Below, one piece after another: positions 6,304-11,561 of a stretch of 11,561 bases of DNA. Under the pieces are notes generated by a model. It was given only the letters and a program-made list of their open reading frames with translations, had not been told where the DNA came from and did no database searches. Where the stretch lies: positions 1-11,561 of the forward strand of contig JAUSPW010000137.1 in the NCBI GenBank assembly GCA_030652635.1. The letters run 5' to 3'. The stretch's first letter is position 1. The number at the start of each line of letters is the position of its first letter. The position numbers were made by a program, and so were the translations under genes. Origin of the DNA: Pseudohongiella sp. (GTDB taxonomy: Bacteria; Pseudomonadota; Gammaproteobacteria; Pseudomonadales; Pseudohongiellaceae).

Positions 6304-8085
6304 ATGTTACAACTGGATATGGACATTATTGTGGTGGGCGGTGGCGGCGCCGGGTTGCGTGCCGCCATCGCGGCCGCTGAAGCGTCCCCGACACTGAATG
6401 TGGCTCTGGTATCCAAAGTTTACCCGATGCGCTCACACACAGTGGCGGCCGAAGGTGGTGCTGCCGCAGTTACCTTGAGTGAAGACAGTCTGCAATCGCA
6501 TTTTTTTGACACTGTAGCTGGCAGCGACTGGCTGGCAGAGCAAGATGTGGTTGAGTTTTTTGTGCAACATGCCTATCAGGAACTGGTGCAACTGGAGCGA
6601 TGGGGCTGCCCGTGGAGCCGCAAAAACGATGGCAGCGTACAAGTGCGCCGATTTGGTGGCATGAAAACCGAGCGCACCTGGTTTGCCGCGGATAAAACCG
6701 GTTTTCATATTCTGCATACCTTGTTTCAAACCTCCCTGAAGTATCCGTCCATTGAACGCTTTGATGAGTATTTTGTGCTGGATCTGCTGGTGGTCGACCA
6801 GCGCGTAGCGGGCGTGCTGGCCATCCGTTATAGCACCGGTGAATTAGTACAGATACGGGCCAAATCGGTGATTCTGGCGACGGGCGGGGCAGGGAGAGTG
6901 TTTCACTACAACACCAACAGTGGCATTGTGACCGGAGATGGCATGGCCTTGGCGTTGCGCCATGGTGTCGCGCTACGCGATATGGAGTTTGTGCAATATC
7001 ACCCAACGGGTTTACCCGGAAGCGGTATCTTGATTACTGAAGCCTGTCGCGGCGAAGGCGGAATTCTGCTGAATAAGGACGGTTATCGTTATCTGCAGGA
7101 CTACGGGCTGGGCCCTGAGACGCCACTGGGCGAACCTCGTAATAAATGTATGGAGCTTGGTCCCCGTGACCGGTTGTCGCAGGCGTTCTGGCAACAGCAG
7201 AAACTCGGGCTCACCGGCGATTATCAAGGCCATGCGGTGGTGTATCTGGATCTCAGGCATTTGGGCGACAAACATCTAAAAGAACGCTTGCCGCTGATTT
7301 GTGAACTGGCGCGCGATTTCGTGAATGTTGATCCGGCAAAAGCACCCATTCCCGTGCGGCCGGCAGTGCATTACACCATGGGTGGCGTCATGACCGATAT
7401 TGATTGCCAGACCAGTATTCAGGGTTTGTTTGCGATCGGCGAGTGCGCCTCGGTCGGATTGCATGGTGCCAACCGCCTGGGGTCCAATTCCCTGTCTGAA
7501 TTATTGGTGTTTGGCAAGGTCGCTGGTGAGCGGGCGGCTGCCCTTGCGCAGCAAAACGATCATGTGAGTCACCAGGCAATTGCACAGCAAACTGCGGTAC
7601 AACAAGCGCTGTTATCTGGGATGCCCGGACACAACACAAACGACTCGCTGGTGGCAATCCGGACTGCGATGACAAAAGCGATGGAAGAGGGTTGTGGTAT
7701 CTACCGCGATGCCAACAGCATGCAACACTGCCTTGATCAATTGCATAGCTTAAGGCAACGTTATCAAGTGCTTAATGTTGAAGATCAAGGTAAAGTATAT
7801 AACAGCGCACTGCTGCAACATCTGGAACTGGGTTTCGGCTTGGATGTTGCGATGGCGATTTGCAGCAGTGCTTTGGCCAGAAAGGAGTCACGTGGTGCTC
7901 ACCAACGTCTGGATGAAGGGTTGACTGCCCGTAACGATGCTGAATTTTTGCAGCATAGCCTGGCGGTGCAGCAACAGGACGGCAGCATTGATATTCGCTG
8001 GCAAGCGGTGACCATTACCAGCCTGCCACCCGGACAACGACTCTATGGTGATTGTGGTGCAGTCAATGAGGGCAAGGCATCGTGA
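6304..8085 (+). CDS. frdA: Fumarate reductase flavoprotein subunit FrdA
   Basis: The 593-residue catalytic subunit of quinol:fumarate reductase, which reduces fumarate to succinate on the cytoplasmic face of the membrane during anaerobic respiration. The N-terminal FAD-binding motif is GGGGAGLRAAIAAAE (12-26). MRSHTVAAEGG follows, with His45 at the position of the E. coli His44 that binds FAD covalently. Later landmarks are RRFGGMKTERTWFAADKTG, the active-site stretch QYHPTGLPGSGILITEACRG, HYTMGG, and HGANRLGSNSLSELLVFG. The C-terminal KESRGAHQRLDEG matches the capping and helical regions. Resemblance to E. coli FrdA (602 residues) is strong end to end, clearly nearer than to SdhA. GGAG at 6292-6295 is eight bases before the ATG. 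The stop overlaps the frdB start by four bases (GTGA), so the two subunits are translationally coupled. Confidence 0.97.
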   Translation: MLQLDMDIIVVGGGGAGLRAAIAAAEASPTLNVALVSKVYPMRSHTVAAEGGAAAVTLSEDSLQSHFFDTVAGSDWLAEQDVVEFFVQHAYQELVQLERWGCPWSRKNDGSVQVRRFGGMKTERTWFAADKTGFHILHTLFQTSLKYPSIERFDEYFVLDLLVVDQRVAGVLAIRYSTGELVQIRAKSVILATGGAGRVFHYNTNSGIVTGDGMALALRHGVALRDMEFVQYHPTGLPGSGILITEACRGEGGILLNKDGYRYLQDYGLGPETPLGEPRNKCMELGPRDRLSQAFWQQQKLGLTGDYQGHAVVYLDLRHLGDKHLKERLPLICELARDFVNVDPAKAPIPVRPAVHYTMGGVMTDIDCQTSIQGLFAIGECASVGLHGANRLGSNSLSELLVFGKVAGERAAALAQQNDHVSHQAIAQQTAVQQALLSGMPGHNTNDSLVAIRTAMTKAMEEGCGIYRDANSMQHCLDQLHSLRQRYQVLNVEDQGKVYNSALLQHLELGFGLDVAMAICSSALARKESRGAHQRLDEGLTARNDAEFLQHSLAVQQQDGSIDIRWQAVTITSLPPGQRLYGDCGAVNEGKAS

Positions 8086-8804
8086 CGCAGACCATTGTTA
8101 TCGCGCGCTACAATCCCGAACAGGATGAGAAACCACACCACGAAGCCTATCAAGTGCAGTCGGATGACAACACCTCGGTGCTCGATGCGCTGCAACAAGT
8201 GCAGCAGCAGGATCCGGGTTTGAGTTTTCGCTGGTCCTGCCGGATGGCCATTTGTGGTTCCTGCGGAGTGATGGTTAATGGTGTGCCTAAACTGGGCTGC
8301 CAGACGTTTTTGCGTGATTATCCAGCCGGACTGGTGATCACACCGCTGTCCAATTTTGCGGTTGAGAAAGATCTGATCGTCAATATGGAGCCATTTCTCG
8401 AGCATCTCAGCGCCATCAAACCCTGGCTGATCAATACTGCCGAGGGTACTCAGCCGCACGTACAAACTCCCAAGCAACTGGCTAAATATCAACAGTTTGC
8501 GAATTGTATTAACTGTGGTTTATGTTATTCAGCATGTCCGCAGTTTGGATTAAATCCTGAGTTTCGCGGACCAGCGGCACTGGCCTTGGCGCATCGGTAT
8601 AATCTGGACAGTCGTGATCAGGGCAAGGCACAACGTATGCCCGAACTCAATGCCAAAAACGGTGTGTGGACGTGCACTTTTGTCGGGTTCTGCTCTGAAG
8701 TATGTCCCAAAAAAGTAGATCCTGCCGCCGCCATCAATCAGGGCAAGGTTGAGTCAGCCAAAGACATGATTGTCAGTGTCTTGAAACCGTCAGGAGCACG
8801 CTGA
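8082..8804 (+). CDS. frdB: Fumarate reductase iron-sulfur subunit FrdB
   Basis: A 240-residue iron-sulfur protein that carries electrons from the membrane quinol to FAD in FrdA. An N-terminal plant-type ferredoxin domain has [2Fe-2S] ligands C53, C58, C61 and C73 (WSCRMAICGSCG). The C-terminal domain carries CINCGLCYSACPQFG (C142, C145, C148, C152) and CTFVGFCSEVCPK (C198, C204, C208). By analogy with E. coli FrdB, C142/C145/C148/C208 bind the [4Fe-4S] cluster and C152/C198/C204 the [3Fe-4S] cluster. All eleven ligands are present. The start is GTG at 8082, overlapping the frdA stop, with a GAGGGCAAGG purine tract just before. The stop overlaps the frdC start by one base (TGATG). Confidence 0.97.
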   Translation: MTQTIVIARYNPEQDEKPHHEAYQVQSDDNTSVLDALQQVQQQDPGLSFRWSCRMAICGSCGVMVNGVPKLGCQTFLRDYPAGLVITPLSNFAVEKDLIVNMEPFLEHLSAIKPWLINTAEGTQPHVQTPKQLAKYQQFANCINCGLCYSACPQFGLNPEFRGPAALALAHRYNLDSRDQGKAQRMPELNAKNGVWTCTFVGFCSEVCPKKVDPAAAINQGKVESAKDMIVSVLKPSGAR

Positions 8805-9193
8805 TGTCATCACAGCAAAATGGACGTCGACCGTATTTGCCGCCATTCCGGCGCGACTGGTGGCTGCAACTGCGTTTTTACCGCTTGTACATGTTGCGCG
8901 AAGCCACGGTGTTGCCACTGCTGTTTTTTGTGGGGTGGCTGATCTATGGCTTGTACAGTCTGGGTCAAGGACCGATGCAGTGGCAGCATTGGCTGGAATT
9001 TATGGCGAAACCCTGGGTGTTTGTGCTGAACCTGCTGACGCTGGCCGCCAGTCTGTTTCACGCCAAAACCTTTTTTGAATTGTTCCCGCGCGTAATGCCA
9101 CTGGCGCCGCCGGGCTTGATGATTGCCGGGCAGTGGCTCGGCACTGTGGTGGTAGCGATCGGCCTGATCGTGCTGTTGGGGGGATACGTATGA
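8804..9193 (+). CDS. frdC: Fumarate reductase membrane anchor FrdC
   Basis: A 129-residue membrane anchor with three transmembrane helices (about 33-52, 68-87 and 106-127) that, with FrdD, binds the menaquinol-type donor and holds FrdAB to the membrane. The N-terminal FYRLYMLREATVLPLL mirrors E. coli FrdC FYRFYMLREGT; Glu33 sits at the position of E. coli Glu29, which is important for quinone chemistry. His86 in FHAKTFFEL matches the E. coli HTKTWFEL segment. The heme-free two-polypeptide anchor of E. coli is the expected type. AGGAG at 8792-8796 is a good ribosome binding site, and the start overlaps the frdB stop by one base. Confidence 0.95.
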   Translation: MSSQQNGRRPYLPPFRRDWWLQLRFYRLYMLREATVLPLLFFVGWLIYGLYSLGQGPMQWQHWLEFMAKPWVFVLNLLTLAASLFHAKTFFELFPRVMPLAPPGLMIAGQWLGTVVVAIGLIVLLGGYV

Positions 9194-9567
9194 ACAATGG
9201 CACCAAACAACCCAAACGCTCGGATGAACCCATCTGGTGGGCGTTATTCAGTGCCGGTGGCGTCTGTTTTGCGGTCGTTATACCCGGTTCGCTTTTGTCT
9301 TTGGCGGTGCTGTATCCGCTGGGGCTGATATCTGCAGAGATGCTGAGTTACGAGCGTGTTCACCACATGGTATTTGAAGCATTTTTTGGACTTGGAGGCC
9401 TTGCATTTGTTGGCGCTGCGATTTGTCTGCCGCTGTTTCATGCGGTTCACAGAATCCATCACGGCTTGCACGATTTACAGTGGGCACATGGACCTGTGGC
9501 TAAAGTGATTTGTTATGGCGCTGCGATCCTGCTGTCGGCGATAGCCCTGGGTTTATGGTTTTTTTAA
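9190..9567 (+). CDS. frdD: Fumarate reductase membrane anchor FrdD
   Basis: The second membrane anchor, 125 residues, with three transmembrane helices (about 17-45, 60-85 and 100-123). The opening KRSDEPIWWALFSAGG is nearly the E. coli FrdD opening KRSDEPVFWGLFGAGG, and LSYERV and HRIHHGLHDL also match. Together with FrdC it forms the quinone-binding membrane part. The ATG at 9190 overlaps the frdC stop (ATGA) and follows a GGGGGGA tract at 9178-9184. An in-frame ATG at 9133 would lie inside frdC and break the family match. Its TAA abuts the stop of the converging Rid gene, leaving no room for a terminator between them. Confidence 0.95.
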   Translation: MNNGTKQPKRSDEPIWWALFSAGGVCFAVVIPGSLLSLAVLYPLGLISAEMLSYERVHHMVFEAFFGLGGLAFVGAAICLPLFHAVHRIHHGLHDLQWAHGPVAKVICYGAAILLSAIALGLWFF

Positions 9568-9927
9568 TCACTCGAAGTCCCCGGCAGCGGCCACAAACGC
9601 GATTTCTACCAGATAACGCGAATCCGCCAGTTTTGCATTAATACAAGCGCGACTGGGTGCGGTATCACCATCGAACCAGGCGTCCCAGACTTCATTAAGT
9701 CCTGCCAGGTTGTCAAAATCAGTCAGATAAATGGTTGCAGATAACAGATGATTGCGGTCACTGCCAATTTTTGCCAGTGATGCGTCGGCCTGAGCCAGCA
9801 CTTGCCGAACCTGCCCGCGAATGTCGGCTGTCAAATCGGTGTCCGGTACCTCCACAAAATACGCGGTACCGTTGTAAACCGTGATATCTGACCAGCGTAT
9901 GCCGGCATTGATGCGATGGATTTTCAT
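9568..9927 (-). CDS. yoaB: RidA/YjgF-family protein, YoaB-like
   Basis: A 119-residue soluble protein of the Rid (YjgF/YER057c/UK114) superfamily, normally a trimer with active sites between subunits. Archetypal RidA hydrolyses reactive 2-aminoacrylate and related enamines/imines from pyridoxal-phosphate enzymes. The features seen are the N-terminal strand RINAGIRWSDITVYNG, like E. coli YoaB, a central SATIYLTDFDNLAGLNEVWD, and PSRACINAKLADSRYLVEIA. Arg93 and Glu108 sit at the positions of the RidA substrate-binding Arg and a conserved Glu. Overall it resembles YoaB more than RidA itself, so deaminase activity is likely but unproven. No clear ribosome binding site precedes the ATG at 9927. 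It lies 76 bases downstream of pykA on the same strand and may be read from the same transcript. Confidence 0.88.
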   Translation of the reverse strand: MKIHRINAGIRWSDITVYNGTAYFVEVPDTDLTADIRGQVRQVLAQADASLAKIGSDRNHLLSATIYLTDFDNLAGLNEVWDAWFDGDTAPSRACINAKLADSRYLVEIAFVAAAGDFE

Positions 9928-10003
9928 ACGTTGTTATACCGTAGAAATTCGGTTGATGTTCATCTAAAACTACCTTTCAAGAGTTTAATTATGTTTAAAG
10001 AAA

Positions 10004-11440
10004 TCAACCACCCACCCGCAATATTTTCATGGTGTTGGTGCTGCCCAACAAGGTGGTATCACCGCTTGAAATGATTACTTGGTCACCGTCAGCCAAAACC
10101 CCGACATCTTTAAGATGTTGCATCGCGCGTAAGTAGTCCTCTGAACAAGGCCCGCTTGGGGTATCAAAGGCCACCGGGTTAACCCCGCGATACAGAGCAA
10201 CGCGTCGCTGTGTGCTGATATTGGGCGAGAACGCAAAAATGGGTAGTTGTGAACCAATGCGCGACATCAATCGCGGCGTACTGCCTGACTCTGTAAACGC
10301 AATGATTGCCTTGACGCCACCAAGGTGATTGGCGGTATACATGACAGCAAGGGCAATTGACTCATCGATTGAGCCAAACCTTTCATCAATCCGGTAACGG
10401 CTGAAGCTGGCGGTGGGATGTTGTTCAGCACCCAAAATAATGCGCACCATGGCCTCAACCGTTTGCACAGGAAAATTGCCGGCAGCGGTTTCAGCGGACA
10501 GCATCACGGCATCAGTGCCATCGAGAACTGCATTGGCCACATCAAAAACTTCCGCACGGGTTGGCAGTGGGCTGTAGATCATGGATTCCATCATCTGGGT
10601 CGCGGTGATGGCAACTTTGTTCAAGGCGCGACAGCGTTCGATGATGTGTTTTTGCACGCCGATCAAGGCCGCATCACCGATTTCTACACCCAGATCGCCG
10701 CGCGCAACCATGACCGCGTCGCTTGCGCGTATGATGTCGTCCAAGGTGTTGTTATCCGCAACAGCCTCGGCTCGTTCAATTTTGGATACCAAACCCGCCT
10801 TGCCGCCAGCGGCTTCAAGCAGGGCACGTGCGGTATTCATATCCTCAGCGCTTCGCGGAAATGAGACGGCGAGGTAATCAACGTCAATGTTAGCGGCGGT
10901 TTTGATATCCGCGAAGTCTTTTTCAGTCAGCGCCGGCGCGGTAAGTCCACCACCTTGACGGTTAATGCCTTTGTTATTGGATAAGGTGCCAGCAATTGTT
11001 GTGGTCGTATAAATTCTGCTGCCTTCTATGCGATCAACATTGAGCACAATACGGCCATCGTCCAGCAACAGGACATCGCCGGCATGGCAGTCGCCCGGCA
11101 GCTGTTTGTAGTCAATACCAACCTGATGTTGATCACCTGCATCGCTGGCAAGATCGGCGTCCAGAATAAATTTGTCGCCGATATTGAGCACAATTTTGCC
11201 TTGTGCAAAGCGGGCGATGCGGATTTTGGGGCCTTGCAAGTCGCCTAACACCGCAACAAAGAGTCCATGCCTTTTGGCGATGTCGCGCACCATCTGTGCG
11301 CGCTGACGATGATCCTGGGGTGAGCCGTGAGAAAAGTTCAGGCGCACTACATTAACGCCAGCAAGAATCAGCTTTTCCAGCATCTCATAGGAGTCAGATG
11401 CTGGCCCCAGCGTCGCGACGATCTTGGTACGTCTTAACAT
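10004..11440 (-). CDS. pykA: Pyruvate kinase, PykA (type II) like
   Basis: A 478-residue cytoplasmic glycolytic enzyme that transfers phosphate from phosphoenolpyruvate to ADP, giving pyruvate and ATP. The N-terminus RRTKIVATLGPASDSYEMLE and NFSHGSPQDH (35-44) are the family's nucleotide and K+/Mg2+ region. GDLQGPKIRI (66-75) follows, then the B domain about 76-170. The active site holds SKIERAEA (Lys220, Glu222), ARGDLGVE (Asp249) and TATQMMESM (279-287), the last followed by PTRAEVFDVANAVLDGTDAV. The C-terminal regulatory domain ends GSTNTMKILRV. Resemblance to E. coli PykA (480 residues), including LSNNKGIN-GGGL, is strong, so I favour the PykA over the PykF type. AGGA sits five bases before the ATG. 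A probable upstream gene ends 38 bases earlier on the same strand. Confidence 0.96.
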   Translation of the reverse strand: MLRRTKIVATLGPASDSYEMLEKLILAGVNVVRLNFSHGSPQDHRQRAQMVRDIAKRHGLFVAVLGDLQGPKIRIARFAQGKIVLNIGDKFILDADLASDAGDQHQVGIDYKQLPGDCHAGDVLLLDDGRIVLNVDRIEGSRIYTTTTIAGTLSNNKGINRQGGGLTAPALTEKDFADIKTAANIDVDYLAVSFPRSAEDMNTARALLEAAGGKAGLVSKIERAEAVADNNTLDDIIRASDAVMVARGDLGVEIGDAALIGVQKHIIERCRALNKVAITATQMMESMIYSPLPTRAEVFDVANAVLDGTDAVMLSAETAAGNFPVQTVEAMVRIILGAEQHPTASFSRYRIDERFGSIDESIALAVMYTANHLGGVKAIIAFTESGSTPRLMSRIGSQLPIFAFSPNISTQRRVALYRGVNPVAFDTPSGPCSEDYLRAMQHLKDVGVLADGDQVIISSGDTTLLGSTNTMKILRVGG

Positions 11441-11459
11441 GGTTTTCCTATAGACCTAT

Positions 11460-11474
11460 CAGCACAGCACAGCA
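11460..11474. repeat. Three-copy CAGCA repeat in the pykA leader
   Basis: CAGCACAGCACAGCA is three copies of a five-base unit in the 38-base gap between the upstream partial frame and pykA. It is probably incidental; slippage would alter only the leader. Confidence 0.4.
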
Positions 11475-11478
11475 AGAC

Positions 11479-11561
11479 TCAGTTTGCCGAGACGTCGATA
11501 AAACCATCGCGGTTAGGCATTTGCACCGCTGGCAGGGTGATTTTGTCGAGCACTAAATCCT
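11479..11561 (-). CDS. Possible C-terminal end of a gene upstream of pykA (partial)
   Basis: On the minus strand a frame is open from the window edge to a TGA at 11479-11481, giving 26 residues (DLVLDKITLPAVQMPNRDG, then FIDVSAN). Codons are coding-like (mostly G or C in third position). The stop lies 38 bases before the pykA start, which fits an upstream co-oriented gene. I do not recognise the protein. The frame is short enough to be chance. Confidence 0.4.
   Translation of the reverse strand, partial: DLVLDKITLPAVQMPNRDGFIDVSAN

Noticed and set aside
6470..7006. Reverse-strand open frame of 178 codons inside frdA
   Set aside because: It lies wholly antisense to a strongly conserved gene and its translation shows no recognisable fold; it is a by-product of frdA codon use.
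6304..9567. Succinate dehydrogenase (sdh) instead of fumarate reductase
   Set aside because: The gene order A-B-C-D, subunit lengths and the KRSDEP and MLREA motifs in the anchors match E. coli Frd; Sdh operons have the anchors first and different anchor sequences.
10418..10864. Plus-strand open frame of 148 codons opposite pykA
   Set aside because: It is antisense to conserved pykA catalytic segments, and no family features are seen in the translation.
1..11561. Mobile element, defence island or CRISPR array
   Set aside because: No transposase, integrase, phage, toxin-antitoxin or spaced-repeat pattern was seen; all genes look like resident chromosomal genes.

Overview
The window reads as chromosomal DNA of a gammaproteobacterium of moderate GC content. 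The evidence is the close protein-level resemblance of several products to Escherichia coli FrdA, FrdB, FrdC, FrdD, PykA, YoaB, YbcJ and YehS, recalled from memory and not from a search. Lineage below class level cannot be fixed from this sequence; a free-living environmental or marine group is my guess. I see no insertion sequence, phage gene, CRISPR array, tRNA or rRNA. Coding density is high and no stretch over 300 bases lacks a gene.

Layout, left to right. (1) Positions 1-826, plus strand: the possible end of an upstream gene, then a small S4-domain RNA-binding protein (YbcJ type) followed five bases later by a DUF1456 (YehS) protein. (2) Positions 1003-3012, plus strand: a secreted PHB-depolymerase/LpqC-type serine esterase, then a membrane-anchored diguanylate cyclase with intact GGEEF and I-site. 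(3) Positions 3061-5214, minus strand: a three-gene unit of a second membrane GGDEF protein (no I-site, Glu in place of a metal-binding Asp), a DUF4345 membrane protein and an unassigned membrane protein. (4) Positions 5392-9567, plus strand: a five-gene operon with a UbiA-superfamily (MenA-like) prenyltransferase followed by complete frdABCD, the four-subunit quinol:fumarate reductase. A perfect 12-bp palindrome lies just before the first ribosome binding site. (5) Positions 9568-11561, minus strand: the C-terminal end of an unidentified gene, pyruvate kinase (pykA type) and a YoaB-like Rid protein whose stop codon abuts that of frdD.

How the genes may work together. The strongest story is the respiratory operon. 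FrdAB reduces fumarate on the cytoplasmic side with electrons from a low-potential quinol bound by FrdCD. The co-transcribed prenyltransferase is well placed to make the lipid quinone that feeds it. Its aspartate motifs and a TPFSGGSG loop set it apart from canonical E. coli MenA, so the quinone it makes is an open question and the most interesting point in the window. The two GGDEF proteins suggest c-di-GMP signalling nearby, but nothing visible links them to the fumarate reductase. Pyruvate kinase is central carbon metabolism, and the Rid protein may deal with reactive enamine/imine intermediates.
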